Shown piece by piece: positions 1 through 10,230 of a DNA stretch of 64,000 bases (position 1 is its first letter; every line of letters begins with the position of its first letter). The stretch is taken from NCBI RefSeq assembly GCF_011761235.1, contig NZ_JAAOYW010000003.1:62001-126000 (forward strand). The letters run 5' to 3'. A program made the position numbers and the translations under genes. This DNA is from Frigoribacterium faeni. Its GTDB lineage: Bacteria; Actinomycetota; Actinomycetes; Actinomycetales; Microbacteriaceae. The notes under the pieces are model-generated. The model did no database searches. It saw only the letters and a list, made by a program, of their open reading frames with translations, and had not been told where the DNA came from.

Positions 1-537
1 CGCGGCGTGCACGACGCGGAACGACACGGACGGCCAGCGCAGCTGGGCGTTGCGGAGCACGTCTTTCTCGGCGTCGCTGTCGCGGCCGGTGACGAGCCCG
101 ATGCACTGCGGCAGGAACGGCAGGCGCTTCTTGCGCTCGGGCGAGAACAGCCCCTCGGCCGTGAGCTGGGCCCGGAGCCGCTCGAGGCGCTCGAGCAGGT
201 CGCCGAGCCCGACGTGGCGCATGTCGAAGACCTGCATGGTCAGGGAGCCGCCCTTGACCCAGTAGTTGGGCTTGACCGCGGCGACGACCCGGTCGCCCTG
301 CTTGAGGTCGGCGGGGACCTTCGAGCGCACGCTCGACCAGATCGAGAACGACACGGTCACGTCTTGCTCGAGGTCGCGCAGCTTGCCGTAGACGTTGCCG
401 CCCGAGACGTTCCACTGCGTGATCTGGCCCTCGACCCACGCCGTGCCGAGCCGGTCGATCCAGTCGCGCACCTTGCCCGCGAGCAGGCCGACCGGCCACG
501 GGGCGTCGGCGGTGGGCGGCGGGGTGACGATCGTCAT
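1..537 (-). CDS. xseA: Exodeoxyribonuclease VII large subunit, N-terminal part (runs off window)
   Basis: The minus strand reads from an ATG at 537 into the window edge, giving about 179 N-terminal residues. The opening PWPVGLLAGKVRDWIDRLG is followed by WVEGQI and GNVYGKLRDL, which is the OB-fold tRNA_anti-like domain of XseA; the later PQCIGLVTGRDSDAEKDVL is the start of the catalytic domain. With XseB, the enzyme degrades single-stranded DNA bidirectionally to acid-soluble oligonucleotides. It is divergent from ispH with 93 bp between the starts. The rest of xseA, and probably xseB, lie outside to the left. The identification is firm; only completeness is unknown. Confidence 0.95.
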   Translation of the reverse strand, partial: MTIVTPPPTADAPWPVGLLAGKVRDWIDRLGTAWVEGQITQWNVSGGNVYGKLRDLEQDVTVSFSIWSSVRSKVPADLKQGDRVVAAVKPNYWVKGGSLTMQVFDMRHVGLGDLLERLERLRAQLTAEGLFSPERKKRLPFLPQCIGLVTGRDSDAEKDVLRNAQLRWPSVSFRVVHAA

Positions 538-630
538 GCAGGTGTCCTCAGTTCGGAGAGCAGACCGGGGCAGGGCGCGGGGTGCGGTGCCTCCCAGAGC
601 GCGACCAGTCGTCGCACCTAGAATCGACGG

Positions 631-1707
631 GTGGCACACATCACGAACGGCGCTCTCGCCGTCGACCTCCCGACACCGCGCGTCCCTGCGCTCCGCAACA
701 GGCTACGGGACACCCCCGTCAACGGGGCGAAGCGGGTGCTGCTCGCTGCCCCCCGCGGCTACTGCGCGGGCGTCGACCGGGCCGTGATCGCGGTCGAGAA
801 GGCGCTCGAGCACTACGGCTCGCCCGTCTACGTCCGCAAGCAGATCGTCCACAACGTGCACGTCGTCTCGACGCTCGAGCGCCAGGGCGCGATCTTCGTC
901 GACGAGGTCGACGAGGTCCCCGAGGGGTCGCACATCGTCTTCAGCGCCCACGGCGTCTCGCCGGCCGTCGTGAAGGGCGCCGCCGACCGCGACCTGCAGG
1001 CCATCGACGCGACCTGCCCGCTGGTCACGAAGGTGCACCGCGAGGCCGTCCGCTTCGGGTCGCAGGGCCGCCACATCATCCTCATCGGCCACGCCGGCCA
1101 CGAAGAGGTCGAGGGCACGATGGGCCACGCCGCCGACCGCACCACCCTCGTGCAGAACCCCGGCGAGGTCGACGACCTCGTCGTCGACGACCCCGAGAAC
1201 CTCGTCTGGCTCTCGCAGACGACCCTCAGCGTCGACGAGACGATGGAGACCGTGCGCCGCCTGCGCGAGCGGTTCCCCACCATCCAGAACCCCCCGAGCG
1301 ACGACATCTGCTACGCCACGCAGAACCGCCAGGTCGCCATCAAGAAGGTCGCGGTCGAGTCGGACCTCGTCATCGTCGTGGGCTCCGCCAACAGCTCGAA
1401 CAGCGTCCGCCTGGTCGAGGTCGCCCTCGAGCACGGCGCCAAGGCCGCCTACCGCGTCGACTACTCGAGCGAGATCAAGCAGGAGTGGCTCGACGGCGTC
1501 GAGACGGTCGGCGTCACCTCCGGCGCGTCCGTGCCCGAGGTCCTCGTGAAAGAGGTGCTCGACGACCTCGCCGACGCCGGCTACGGCGACGTGTCCGAGG
1601 TCGTCACCGCCGAGGAGGACCTCATGTTCTCCCTCCCGAAGGAGCTCCGCAAGGACGCCCAGGGCCAGACCGACACCCGCGCGCTCGGCGGACGCACCAC
1701 CCGATGA
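631..1707 (+). CDS. ispH: 4-hydroxy-3-methylbut-2-enyl diphosphate reductase
   Basis: IspH/LytB, 358 aa, the last enzyme of the MEP isoprenoid pathway, reducing HMBPP to IPP and DMAPP with a 4Fe-4S cluster. The three cluster cysteines are visible: C45 in [11 protein letters not shown]129 in [11 protein letters not shown] and C227 in [11 protein letters not shown]. The family motifs FSAHGVSP and GSANSSNS are also present. The GTG start at 631 lies six bases after TAGAAT (619-624) and has no Shine-Dalgarno sequence, so a leaderless transcript is likely. The stop codon overlaps the next gene start (ATGA), implying translational coupling. Confidence 0.97.
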   Translation: MAHITNGALAVDLPTPRVPALRNRLRDTPVNGAKRVLLAAPRGYCAGVDRAVIAVEKALEHYGSPVYVRKQIVHNVHVVSTLERQGAIFVDEVDEVPEGSHIVFSAHGVSPAVVKGAADRDLQAIDATCPLVTKVHREAVRFGSQGRHIILIGHAGHEEVEGTMGHAADRTTLVQNPGEVDDLVVDDPENLVWLSQTTLSVDETMETVRRLRERFPTIQNPPSDDICYATQNRQVAIKKVAVESDLVIVVGSANSSNSVRLVEVALEHGAKAAYRVDYSSEIKQEWLDGVETVGVTSGASVPEVLVKEVLDDLADAGYGDVSEVVTAEEDLMFSLPKELRKDAQGQTDTRALGGRTTR

Positions 1708-2330
1708 CCGACGAGCGCGAGGGCGACGCGTCGCCGGCTCGCGACCCGCGGCCCCGGCCCCGCTACGGCGAGTACGCGCCCGAGGGCTGGGTCAGTCCCG
1801 TCCCGCCCGCCGACGTCGCGCCTCCTGCGTCCCAGGGCGACCTGTCGCCGGCGGGTCGACAGCCCTCCGCTCCGCAGCAGGAGCAGAGCCGAGGAGGCGC
1901 CCAGCCGTACCCGGGACCGCCCGCCGCCGCCCCCGTGCTCAGCTCCGGCCGCCGCGTCGACCGTGTCGCGACCTTCGTGCTGCTCGGCCTCGCCGGCTAC
2001 AACGTCGTGGCGAACATCGTGCTGGTGTCGGGCTTCTCGCGGACGCTGCTCGCGTCGTTCAGCGCGGCGGGCTACCCGGTCGACGACTTCGCCGGCGGGG
2101 CCGACCTGCAGAGGGCCGGCGGCACCATCGCCGTCGTCTCGCTCGTCGTCTTCGTGCTCATGCTCGCGTGGACGGTGCGCCGGCTGCGGCGCGGCGCGAT
2201 CACCTTCTGGGTGCCGCTGGTCGCCGGCGTGGTCGTCACGCTCGTGCAGACCGTGCTCGTGCTCTCGGTGTTCCTGGGCGACCCGGCGTTCGTGCAGTCG
2301 GTCCTCGACGGGGCAGGCACCGCCTCCTAG
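1704..2330 (+). CDS. Membrane protein of DUF6264 type
   Basis: A 208-aa protein starting on the ATGA overlap with ispH. Residues 1-80 are hydrophilic, rich in proline, arginine and glutamine, and probably disordered. Three or four hydrophobic segments follow ([55 protein letters not shown]). The proline-rich head, the [10 protein letters not shown] motif and the place behind ispH match what I recall as DUF6264 proteins of Microbacteriaceae; that family name is recollection, not a search. Function is unknown. It is transcribed with ispH and followed by a strong terminator hairpin. Confidence 0.75.
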   Translation: MTDEREGDASPARDPRPRPRYGEYAPEGWVSPVPPADVAPPASQGDLSPAGRQPSAPQQEQSRGGAQPYPGPPAAAPVLSSGRRVDRVATFVLLGLAGYNVVANIVLVSGFSRTLLASFSAAGYPVDDFAGGADLQRAGGTIAVVSLVVFVLMLAWTVRRLRRGAITFWVPLVAGVVVTLVQTVLVLSVFLGDPAFVQSVLDGAGTAS

Positions 2331-2347
2331 GCTCCGACCGTCGCGCA

Positions 2348-2382
2348 GAGAGGCCCCGCAGCTCGTCGCTGCGGGGCCTCTC
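2348..2382. terminator. Bidirectional terminator hairpin between DUF6264 gene and fba
   Basis: Perfect 14-bp inverted repeat: left arm GAGAGGCCCCGCAG (2348-2361), 7-nt loop, right arm CTGCGGGGCCTCTC (2369-2382). It lies between the 3' ends of two convergent genes and so can serve both. There is no long T tract, as is common in high-GC actinobacteria. Confidence 0.8.
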
Positions 2383-2403
2383 GTCGGCCTCAGGAGGTGC
2401 GGG

Positions 2404-3432
2404 TCAGCTGCCCGACTGGCCGTGCGAGCCGAGCTGCTTGGTCGCCTCGACGACGCGCGCGGCCATCGCCGACTCGGCGACCTTGCCCCAGGCGCGGGGG
2501 TCGTACTGCTTCTTGTTGCCGACCTCGCCGTCGACCTTGATGAAGCCGTCGTAGTTCTTGAGCACCGTGTCGGCGATCGAGCGGCTGAACGCGTACTGCG
2601 TGTCGGTGTCGAGGTTCATCTTGACGACGCCGTTGGCGACCGCCTCGCGGATCTCGGCGTCGGACGAGCCGGAGCCGCCGTGGAACACCAGCTCGAGGGG
2701 CTTCTCGGACGTCGTGAAGCGGTCCTGGATGCCCTGCTGGATCTCGCCCAGCAGCTCGGGGCGCAGCTTGACGTTGCCGGGCTTGTAGACGCCGTGGACG
2801 TTGCCGAAGGTGAGGGCGGCGATGTAGCGGCCGTTCTCGCCGAGGCCGAGGGCCTCGACGGCCTTCGTCACGTCGCCGACGGTCGTGTAGAGCGCCTCGT
2901 TCGAGCCCTCGTGCTGGACGCCGTCCTCCTCGCCGCCGACGACGCCGATCTCGACCTCGAGGATGGCGTTGATGGCCGCGGTGCGCTTGAGCATCTGCTG
3001 GGCGATCTCGAGGTTCTCGTCGAGGGGGATGGCCGAGCCGTCCCACATGTGCGACTGGAACAGCGGGTTGCGCCCGGCCTTGACCTCTTCTTCGCTGGCC
3101 GTGATGAGGGGCAGCACGAAGCCGTCGAGGGCGTCCTTCGGGCAGTGGTCGGTGTGCAGCGCGACCGTGACGGGGTAGTTCTTGGCGACCTCGGTCGCGA
3201 ACTTGGCGAACGCGATGGCGCCGGCGGCGCGGTTCTTGACCGTGTGGCCGGCGAAGTAGTCGGCGCCGCCGGTCGTGACCTGGATGATGCCGTCGCTGCC
3301 GGCCTCGGTGAGGCCCTGCAGCACGGCGTGGATCGTCTGCGACGACGACACGTTGACGGCGGGGTAGGCGAACCCCTTGTCCTTGGCCTTGTCGAGCATC
3401 TCGGCGTACTGCTCGGGGGTGGCGACGGGCAT
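2404..3432 (-). CDS. fba: Class II fructose-bisphosphate aldolase
   Basis: A 342-aa zinc-dependent aldolase that interconverts fructose-1,6-bisphosphate with DHAP and glyceraldehyde-3-phosphate. The zinc and catalytic motif [10 protein letters not shown] is at residues 91-100 (D95 as general acid, H93/H96 as ligand region), and the phosphate-binding [10 protein letters not shown] motif is in the C-terminal half. The length fits actinobacterial Fba. The ATG at 3432 was chosen because AAGGAG lies just upstream on the minus strand (about 3439-3444); an open frame continues further upstream but has no support. It is divergent from glpX, so gluconeogenic aldolase and bisphosphatase sit head to head. 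Confidence 0.96.
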   Translation of the reverse strand: MPVATPEQYAEMLDKAKDKGFAYPAVNVSSSQTIHAVLQGLTEAGSDGIIQVTTGGADYFAGHTVKNRAAGAIAFAKFATEVAKNYPVTVALHTDHCPKDALDGFVLPLITASEEEVKAGRNPLFQSHMWDGSAIPLDENLEIAQQMLKRTAAINAILEVEIGVVGGEEDGVQHEGSNEALYTTVGDVTKAVEALGLGENGRYIAALTFGNVHGVYKPGNVKLRPELLGEIQQGIQDRFTTSEKPLELVFHGGSGSSDAEIREAVANGVVKMNLDTDTQYAFSRSIADTVLKNYDGFIKVDGEVGNKKQYDPRAWGKVAESAMAARVVEATKQLGSHGQSGS

Positions 3433-3580
3433 CGGATCTCCTTCGATGATGACGTGTGGTCTGCTCCGACCCACCCTACCCAGGGGCCCCCGGGGCGGAC
3501 CGAGCCGTGCGGCCCCTGCACGTCTGTGCAGGTCTGTGCGACGGCCGTCGCGGAGGCGGCCCCCTAGTAGGATCCGGAGC

Positions 3581-4579
3581 ATGGCTGACTCGTCCTCCGG
3601 AAACCTGTACTCGCACCCCGACCGCAACCTGGGCATGGAGCTGGTGAGGGCGACCGAGGCCGCCGCCATCCGCAGCGCCCCCTTCATCGGCAAGGGCGAC
3701 AAGAACGCCGCCGACGGCGCCGCCGTCGACGCGATGCGCAAGTTCCTCGGCACCGTCGCCTTCGACGGCGTCGTCGTCATCGGCGAGGGCGAGAAGGACG
3801 AAGCCCCGATGCTCTTCAACGGCGAGCACGTCGGCAACGGCTTCGGGCCCGCCTGCGACATCGCCGTCGACCCGATCGACGGCACGAGCCTCACCGCCGC
3901 GGGCCGCATGAACGCCCTCTCGGTGATCGCCGTGAGCGACCGCGGCAGCATGTTCGACCCCAGCGCCGTGTTCTACATGGACAAGATCGTCACCGGCCCC
4001 GAGGGCATCGGCGTGATCGACCTCGACCGGCCGATCGGCGACAACATCCGCGCCCTCGCCGACGCGAAGGGCCTGGCCGTCGAGGACGTCCAGGTGGCCG
4101 TGCTCGACCGTCCCCGTCACGCCGACCTGATCCAGCAGATCCACGCGGCCGGCGCCGGCACCCGCCTGCTGCTCGACGGCGACGTCGCCGGCGGCATCAA
4201 CGCAGCGCGTCCCGACAGCCGCATCGACATGTGCGTGGGCGTCGGCGGCACCCCCGAGGGCATCATCACGGCGTGCGCCGTCAAGGCCCTGGGCGGCCTC
4301 ATCCTCACGCGCCTGGCGCCGAAGGACGACGCCGAGCGCCAGAAGGCCATCGACGCCGGTCACGACCTCGACCGCGTGCTCGACCAGGACGACCTCGTGA
4401 AGGGCGACAACGCCTACTTCGTCGCCACGGGCGTCACGGACGGCGCGCTCGTCGCCGGCGTGAAGCGCAAGCAGGGCATGATCCGCACGTCGAGCATCGT
4501 GCTGCGCTCGCACTCGGGCACCATCCGCCGGGTCGAGGCCGACCACCTCGTCTCGAAGTGGTACGGCGAAGAGGCCTAG
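3581..4579 (+). CDS. glpX: Class II fructose-1,6-bisphosphatase
   Basis: A 332-aa GlpX-type phosphatase for the gluconeogenic step from fructose-1,6-bisphosphate to fructose-6-phosphate. The metal and phosphate motifs are [10 protein letters not shown] (68-77) and DPIDGTS (97-103), with GVGGTPEG in the second half. This is usually the only FBPase in actinobacteria. The start ATG at 3581 is seven bases after TAGGAT (3568-3573); a weak CGGAG lies between, so it may be leaderless or use that site. The stop overlaps the convergent rmuC stop by a few bases. Confidence 0.96.
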   Translation: MADSSSGNLYSHPDRNLGMELVRATEAAAIRSAPFIGKGDKNAADGAAVDAMRKFLGTVAFDGVVVIGEGEKDEAPMLFNGEHVGNGFGPACDIAVDPIDGTSLTAAGRMNALSVIAVSDRGSMFDPSAVFYMDKIVTGPEGIGVIDLDRPIGDNIRALADAKGLAVEDVQVAVLDRPRHADLIQQIHAAGAGTRLLLDGDVAGGINAARPDSRIDMCVGVGGTPEGIITACAVKALGGLILTRLAPKDDAERQKAIDAGHDLDRVLDQDDLVKGDNAYFVATGVTDGALVAGVKRKQGMIRTSSIVLRSHSGTIRRVEADHLVSKWYGEEA

Positions 4580-5877
4580 CCCGCCTCGCGCTCGTCGGCG
4601 ACCGCCCTCGACGCCTCGACCTCACGGTCGGCGTCGAGGGCGGTCGTCAGTTCGACGGCCGTGAGGTCGCGCGGCAGGTCGTCGACCACGGTCGGCGCGG
4701 CGATCGACTTGGTCTCGTCGAGCATGCTGAGTCGGCGGGCCGACGGCAGCACCGTGCGCTCGAGCGAGCCCACGAAGCGGTTGTAGTCGGCCACCGACCC
4801 GCGCAGCGAGCGACCGAGCTTGTCGACGTGCCCGGCCATCGTCGCGAGCCTGCCGTACAGCTCGCGGCTGAGGTCGAACAGCACCTTGGCCTCGCTCGTG
4901 ACGACGTCCTGCTGCCAGCTGAAGGCGACGGTCTTGAGCACCGACCAGAGCGTCACCGGCGACGCGAGGGCGACGCGCTTCTGGAACGCGTAGTCCATCA
5001 GCGAGGGGTCGGCCTCGAGCGCGCTCGAGACGAGCGACTCGCTCGGGATGAACGCGATCACGAGCTCGGGCGACGACTCGAGGCCCGCCCAGTAGGTCTT
5101 GGCCGAGAGCGCGTCGACGTGCGCCCGGAGCGCCTTGACGTGCTGGCGGACGAGCACGTCGCGTCGGGCGGCCTCTTCGCCGACGGCCGTGGCGGGGATG
5201 GCGCTCGCCTCGAGGAACGCCGCGAAGGGCACCTTCGCGTCGACGGCGATGTGCTTGCCGCCGGGCAGGTGCACGACCATGTCGGGCCGCCCTGCGCCCG
5301 CGTCGCTGCTGATGCTGCTCTGCAGGTCGAAGTCCACCCGCTCGACCAGCCCGGCGGCCTGGACGACGTTGCGGAGCTGGGTCTCTCCCCACACCCCGCG
5401 CGTGCTGTTCGAGCGGAGCGCCGAGGCGAGCGACTCGGCGGTGCTGCGCAGCCGCTCCTCCGACGCGACCGCGCTGCGAAGCTGCTCGCTGAGCGTGCCG
5501 TACTGGTGCGCGCGCTGCTCTTCGAGCTCGGCGACCTTGGCCTGGACGGCGGCGAGGCTCTGGGCGACCGGGCTGAGCGCGGTCATCACCTGCCCCTCCG
5601 ACCGGGCGCGCTCGGCCTCGGCGATGCGGGCGTCGCGCAGCCTGTCCTGGAACTCGCGCAGCCGTGCCTCCTGCCCGGCGACCTCGCGACGGTGCTGCTC
5701 GTCGAGGTCGATCAGCCGCTCGCGGTAGCCCTCGACGGTCGCGTGGGCGGCGGCGGCGTCGGCCGAGAGCCGCGCGGTCGCCTCGGCGCATCGCGACCGC
5801 GACAGCAGCACGCCCAGCGCCGTGCCGACCGCGAGCGAGACGACGACGAGGGCCACGAGGAGGAGCGGTGAGGTCAT
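4576..5877 (-). CDS. rmuC: DNA recombination protein RmuC
   Basis: A 433-aa RmuC-family protein. An N-terminal membrane anchor ([21 protein letters not shown], residues about 4-24) is followed by an Ala/Glu/Arg-rich coiled coil (about 30-120) and the RmuC nuclease-like domain, with [36 protein letters not shown] and [19 protein letters not shown]. In E. coli the protein limits inversions at short inverted repeats; the biochemical role is uncertain. The ATG at 5877 puts the membrane anchor right at the N terminus; the open frame extends 32 codons further into a proline-rich stretch that I consider untranslated. It ends on glpX with overlapping stops. Confidence 0.93.
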   Translation of the reverse strand: MTSPLLLVALVVVSLAVGTALGVLLSRSRCAEATARLSADAAAAHATVEGYRERLIDLDEQHRREVAGQEARLREFQDRLRDARIAEAERARSEGQVMTALSPVAQSLAAVQAKVAELEEQRAHQYGTLSEQLRSAVASEERLRSTAESLASALRSNSTRGVWGETQLRNVVQAAGLVERVDFDLQSSISSDAGAGRPDMVVHLPGGKHIAVDAKVPFAAFLEASAIPATAVGEEAARRDVLVRQHVKALRAHVDALSAKTYWAGLESSPELVIAFIPSESLVSSALEADPSLMDYAFQKRVALASPVTLWSVLKTVAFSWQQDVVTSEAKVLFDLSRELYGRLATMAGHVDKLGRSLRGSVADYNRFVGSLERTVLPSARRLSMLDETKSIAAPTVVDDLPRDLTAVELTTALDADREVEASRAVADEREAG

Positions 5878-6093
5878 GCAGGGAGTGTGGCAGGGGCCGC
5901 CGACAGCGGGAGCGAGCCCGTGCGGCGGGCCGGGCGCCGTGTCCCGCGGCGGTCCGCACGGCGGGCTCTGCACCGGAGAGTCGACGCGAAACGGACGATG
6001 TGGCCGGTGGCCCTGCGACGGTTCGTCCCGTTCGCGTCAGGTCGTCGTCCGGGGTCGTGCCGCGCCGGGCCGTGCGGGCGCCGGGGCGCGCGT
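5878..6093. other. Intergenic region upstream of rmuC
   Basis: 216 bp between the 3' end of the exonuclease gene and the rmuC start, both on the minus strand. It holds the hairpin element at 5983-6044 described separately and otherwise GC-rich sequence with no supported gene. Confidence 0.6.
5983..6044. repeat. Paired inverted-repeat element, copy 1
   Basis: Left arm GACGCGAAACGGACGA (5983-5998) and right arm beginning TCGTCCCGTTCGCGTC (6023-6038) are imperfect inverted repeats (14 of 16 pair) around a 24-nt centre. The right arm plus its flank AGGTCG recurs almost exactly at 23237-23258, also intergenic and also with an inverted partner to its left. This looks like a short dispersed REP-like or terminator-like element. 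Confidence 0.55.
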
Positions 6094-6720
6094 CTAGCGG
6101 AAGACGACGCGGCGGCGCGGAGCGGGGGCGTCGCCCGCCGCGGGCGTCGCGGCCGGGGTGAGCCGCTTCATGCCGACGCGCGTCGTGTCGGCGAGCTGCC
6201 GCAGGTCGTCGGCGCCGTGGAACCGTGCCGCGTGCACCACGATGGCGGCGCAGGCCTCGGCGTCGGCGAGGGCGTCGTGGTGCGAGAAGCCGGTGAAGCC
6301 GGCCGCCGCCGCGGCGAGCGGCAGTCGGTACGAGTCGAGCGCGTAGGTCTTGCGGGCGACCTGCAGGCTGCAGAGGTACGCCCACGACGGGGGAGTGAGC
6401 CCGGTCGCGGCGCACGCCCCCTTGATGACGCCCATGTCGAAGCCGGCGTTGTGGGCCACGAAGACGTCGATGCCCGCGAAGTCGGCGATGAGGTCGAACT
6501 GCTCGTGCCACTCGAAGGCGTCGGAGACGTCGTCGGCGCGGATGCCGTGGATGCGCGTGTTCCACTCGAGGAACGTGTCGTGCCCCGCCGGCGGCTTGAT
6601 CAGCCAGCCCACCTTGTCGACGACGACCCCGTCGCGGACCTTGACGAGGCCGACGGAGCAGGCGGAGGCGCTGCTCGAGTTCGCGGTCTCGAAGTCGATC
6701 GCGGTGAAGTCGATGGGCAT
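6094..6720 (-). CDS. DEDDh-type 3'-5' exonuclease, DnaQ-like
   Basis: A 208-aa protein with the RNase T/DnaQ exonuclease fold. Exo I is DFTAIDFETA near residues 4-13, Exo II is HNAGFDMG in the middle, and Exo III is the HDALADAEA motif supplying the catalytic His and Asp. It probably trims DNA 3' ends in repair; it resembles the stand-alone epsilon-like exonucleases of Actinobacteria rather than the polymerase III subunit. The last 30 residues are Ala/Pro/Arg-rich and probably flexible. It lies 216 bp upstream of rmuC on the same strand, so a DNA-repair pair is possible. Confidence 0.88.
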   Translation of the reverse strand: MPIDFTAIDFETANSSSASACSVGLVKVRDGVVVDKVGWLIKPPAGHDTFLEWNTRIHGIRADDVSDAFEWHEQFDLIADFAGIDVFVAHNAGFDMGVIKGACAATGLTPPSWAYLCSLQVARKTYALDSYRLPLAAAAAGFTGFSHHDALADAEACAAIVVHAARFHGADDLRQLADTTRVGMKRLTPAATPAAGDAPAPRRRVVFR

Positions 6721-6828
6721 CGCACCATGGTGTCACGCGCCTCGGACACTGCCGGGTCGACCCGCGCCTCCTTCGCCCGTGGGCGGAACGGAGGTCGCCC
6801 CTGCCTCGCCCCGGTACGATGGCTGACC

Positions 6829-7902
6829 GTGGCTCTCACTATCGCGATCGTCGGACTGCCCAACGTCGGCAAGTCCACCCTGTTCAACGCCCTGACCAAG
6901 AACCAGGTGCTGGCGGCGAACTACCCGTTCGCGACCATCGAGCCGAACGTCGGCATCGTCAACCTGCCCGACCCGCGGCTCGACGTGCTCGCCGGCCTGT
7001 TCGGCTCGGAGAAGACCCTGCCCGCGCCGGTGTCGTTCGTCGACATCGCCGGCATCGTCAAGGGCGCGAGCGAAGGCGAGGGCCTCGGCAACAAGTTCCT
7101 CGCGAACATCCGCGAGGCCGACGCCATCGCCGAGGTCGTGCGCGGCTTCGTCGACCCCGACGTGGTGCACGTCGACGGCAAGGTCGACCCCGAGGGCGAC
7201 ATGGGCACGATCAACACCGAGCTGATCCTGGCCGACCTCGAGACCGTCGAGAAGGCGCTCGTCCGCTACGAGAAGGAGCTCCGCCTCAAGCGCGTCGAGC
7301 CTCTCACGCACGAGACGGCCGTGGCAGCCAAGGAGGCGCTGCAGCGCGGCGAGGCCCTGTCGGCCTCCGGCATCGACCTCGAGCCGATCCGCGAGCTCGG
7401 GCTGCTCACCGCCAAGCCCTTCATCTACGTCTTCAACGTCGACGAGTCGATCCTCACCGACGAGGCGAAGAAGGCCGAGCTGGCCGCCCTGGTGGCGCCG
7501 GCCGAGGCCGTGTTCCTCGACGCGAAGATCGAGTCCGAGCTGATCGACCTCGACCCCGAGGACGCCGCCGAGCTGCTCTCGTCGACGGGCCAGGACGAGT
7601 CCGGCCTCGACCAGCTCGCCCGCATCGGCTTCGAGACCCTCGGCCTGCAGACCTACCTCACGGCAGGCCCGAAGGAGACCCGCGCCTGGACCATCGGCAA
7701 GGGCTGGAAGGCCCCGCAGGCCGCCGGCGTCATCCACACCGACTTCGAGAAGGGCTTCATCAAGGCCGAGGTCATCTCGTACGTCGACCTCGTCGAGACC
7801 GGATCCATCGCGGAGGCGCGCTCGGCCGGCAAGGCCCGCATCGAGGGCAAGGAGTACGTCATGCAGGACGGCGACGTGGTGGAGTTCCGCTTCAACAACT
7901 AG
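6829..7902 (+). CDS. ychF: Redox-regulated ATPase/GTPase YchF (OLA1 family)
   Basis: A 357-aa Obg-superfamily P-loop protein. G1 is GLPNVGKST (9-17), the Switch/G3 motif is [10 protein letters not shown], and the [13 protein letters not shown] stretch is typical of YchF. The C-terminal TGS domain contains [20 protein letters not shown] and ends [13 protein letters not shown]. YchF binds ribosomes and hydrolyses ATP rather than GTP; its physiological role is debated. The GTG start at 6829 lies eight bases after TACGAT (6815-6820) without a ribosome-binding site, so it is likely leaderless. Confidence 0.96.
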   Translation: MALTIAIVGLPNVGKSTLFNALTKNQVLAANYPFATIEPNVGIVNLPDPRLDVLAGLFGSEKTLPAPVSFVDIAGIVKGASEGEGLGNKFLANIREADAIAEVVRGFVDPDVVHVDGKVDPEGDMGTINTELILADLETVEKALVRYEKELRLKRVEPLTHETAVAAKEALQRGEALSASGIDLEPIRELGLLTAKPFIYVFNVDESILTDEAKKAELAALVAPAEAVFLDAKIESELIDLDPEDAAELLSSTGQDESGLDQLARIGFETLGLQTYLTAGPKETRAWTIGKGWKAPQAAGVIHTDFEKGFIKAEVISYVDLVETGSIAEARSAGKARIEGKEYVMQDGDVVEFRFNN

Positions 7903-7905
7903 CGC

Positions 7906-8943
7906 CTACACCGGCGCGGACGCCGCCTGCAGCCGCTCGCCGAGCCGCCCGAACGCCTGCGCCAGCTCCGCCGGCTCGGCCCCGCTCACGTCCGCGTCGA
8001 AGCGCGCGAACGACGCCGCCAGCGCGATCCACGACCACGCCCCGAGGGCGACGCGGCAGCTGTCGGCGCCGAGCGGCTCGACGGTGCCGTCGCCGACGTA
8101 GGGGAGCACGTCGCTCGCCGGCATCGCGAGCACGACGCTGCCACGGCAGGGCCAGCGCTCCCCGTCGGACGAGCCCTTGAAGCGGGCGGCGACGAAGTCG
8201 GCCACCGGCGCCCCTCCGGGCAGCTCGCGCGGGGCGAAGCGCGGGCCGTTCGGCGTCCGCAGGGTCATGCGGTCGACGCGGAACGTCCGCCAGTCGTCGC
8301 GGTCGAGGTCCCAGCCCACGAGGTACCAGCGGCCTCCCCGCGAGACGAGGTGGTGCGGCTCGGCGCGACGCGGCGGCAGGGCCGCCGACAGCGCAGGAGG
8401 CGCGTCGCCGGCACCGGGGAACACGTGCCCCGCGTAGTCGAACCGCACCACCTCGCGGGCGCCGACGGCCGTCGAGAGCGCGACGAGCACCTCCGGCGTG
8501 ACGGTCGCGGCGCCTGCGCCGGCACCTGCGAGAGCACCCGCAGCAGGGCTGAGGCCTGGCCCCATCGCCGTGAACTGCAGGGCGTCGAGCCGATGCCGCA
8601 GGCGAGAGGGCATGACCTGTCGCACCGTGGTCAGGGCCCGGACGGCCGCCTCCTCGACCCCGGCTCCGGCCACGGTCGCCAGCCGCAACGCGACGGCGAG
8701 CGCGACCACCTGCTCGTCGTCGAAGAGCAGCGGCGGCAGCTCGCTGCCGGCCTCGAGACGGTAGCCGCCGTCCGGGCCCTTGACGGCGTGGATGCGGTAG
8801 CCCATCTCGCGCAGCCGGTCGACGTCGCGACGGACCGTGCGGGGCGTGACGTCGAGCCGGTCGGCGAGCACCTGCCCCGGCCAGTCACGCCGCGTCTGCA
8901 GCAGCGACAGCACGAGCAGCAGGCGGGAGGTCGAGGTGGTCAT
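7906..8943 (-). CDS. YafY-type transcriptional regulator, HTH plus WYL domain
   Basis: A 345-aa regulator. An N-terminal HTH_11 winged helix (residues 1-60, LADRLDVTPRTVRRDVDRL) is followed by a WYL domain in the second half (RGGRWYLVGWDLDRDDWRTF), which senses ligands or nucleic acid in this family. A proline/alanine/glycine linker separates the two. It is divergent from the VOC protein at 9046, with 102 bp between the starts, so it probably controls that gene and itself. TAGCCT lies six bases before its ATG, suggesting a leaderless mRNA. The GGTCCG/CGGACC dyad at 8944-8971 overlaps that promoter. Confidence 0.9.
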   Translation of the reverse strand: MTTSTSRLLLVLSLLQTRRDWPGQVLADRLDVTPRTVRRDVDRLREMGYRIHAVKGPDGGYRLEAGSELPPLLFDDEQVVALAVALRLATVAGAGVEEAAVRALTTVRQVMPSRLRHRLDALQFTAMGPGLSPAAGALAGAGAGAATVTPEVLVALSTAVGAREVVRFDYAGHVFPGAGDAPPALSAALPPRRAEPHHLVSRGGRWYLVGWDLDRDDWRTFRVDRMTLRTPNGPRFAPRELPGGAPVADFVAARFKGSSDGERWPCRGSVVLAMPASDVLPYVGDGTVEPLGADSCRVALGAWSWIALAASFARFDADVSGAEPAELAQAFGRLGERLQAASAPV

Positions 8944-8971
8944 GGTCCGAGGCTAGATCCAGTGGCGGACC
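8944..8971. promoter_or_regulatory. Possible operator/promoter of the WYL regulator
   Basis: A six-base dyad, GGTCCG (8944-8949) and CGGACC (8966-8971), brackets the minus-strand -10 hexamer TAGCCT (8950-8955). Its position between the divergent regulator and VOC gene makes it a candidate autoregulatory site. The dyad is short and could be chance. Confidence 0.35.
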
Positions 8972-9045
8972 GATCCTGACCTCTACCCCTGTGATCGTGG
9001 TCATCAGCCGGGACAGCCCCGGCACCCACGACCACAGGAGCAGCC

Positions 9046-9516
<471 letters not shown>

Positions 9517-9599
9517 TCCGCGCGGCGTCCGCCGGGGAGAGGGTCGGGCGCGGGCCCGGTCATCCTCCCGGCGGACGCCCGCCGACCGCGGTCGCCGCC

Positions 9600-10139
9600 A
9601 TGCTCGAGGACGTGAGCCCGCCCGACGCCGTCCCCGCCCGCCCGCACCCCGCGTCGCCGCACCCCGACCCGGCGCACCCGGCCCAGCCGCACCCCGCCCC
9701 GGGCCCCTGGTCCGTCCAGATCGGCCGGGCGGCCGCCGCGACGTGGATCGCGGGGGCCACCGCCCTCGTCGTCCTCGTCTCGTTCGGCGCCTGGCTCGTG
9801 CTCCGCGACTCCCGGGTCGACCTGCGGCCGGACGACTTCGTCCCGCGGGCCGGAGCCACCAGCGGCGGCATCGCCCTGCTCGAGGGGGCGGTCGACGTGA
9901 CCGACGAGGCCTGCGGGGCCGCCGCCTCCTCGTGCACCTCGGCGGTCGGCACGGACGACCTCGTGCTGATGCGCTTCGAGACGAAGGACGCCGCGGCCCG
10001 TGCCGCCCGCAGCCTCGGCCCGGAGGCCTATCGCTCGGACTGGCTGGTCGCCCGCTTCGTCGGCGACGACGTCCCCGCCGAGCAGCGGCTGTGGGCGACC
10101 GAGGCCCTCGACGGCGCCTGGCAGAGCGAGGTCGACTAG
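9600..10139 (+). CDS. Hypothetical protein with one membrane segment
   Basis: A 179-aa protein that I do not recognise. The N-terminal 45 residues are rich in Pro and His (repeated HP and AHP). One hydrophobic segment follows (AATWIAGATALVVLVSFGAWLVL, about 48-70), then a soluble, presumably extracytoplasmic domain of about 105 residues with two close cysteines (DEACGAAASSC). The ATG at 9600 is the first in frame after the preceding gene; no strong ribosome-binding site is seen, so the start is uncertain. Confidence 0.6.
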   Translation: MLEDVSPPDAVPARPHPASPHPDPAHPAQPHPAPGPWSVQIGRAAAATWIAGATALVVLVSFGAWLVLRDSRVDLRPDDFVPRAGATSGGIALLEGAVDVTDEACGAAASSCTSAVGTDDLVLMRFETKDAAARAARSLGPEAYRSDWLVARFVGDDVPAEQRLWATEALDGAWQSEVD

Positions 10140-10230
10140 CCGCCCGCTGCCTGGGAGGCCCGACCAGGCTGCGGTCGTAGCGTGGGCCGGTCCACACGAC
10201 GCTCCCGCACCACGCTCCTGAGGAGACCCC

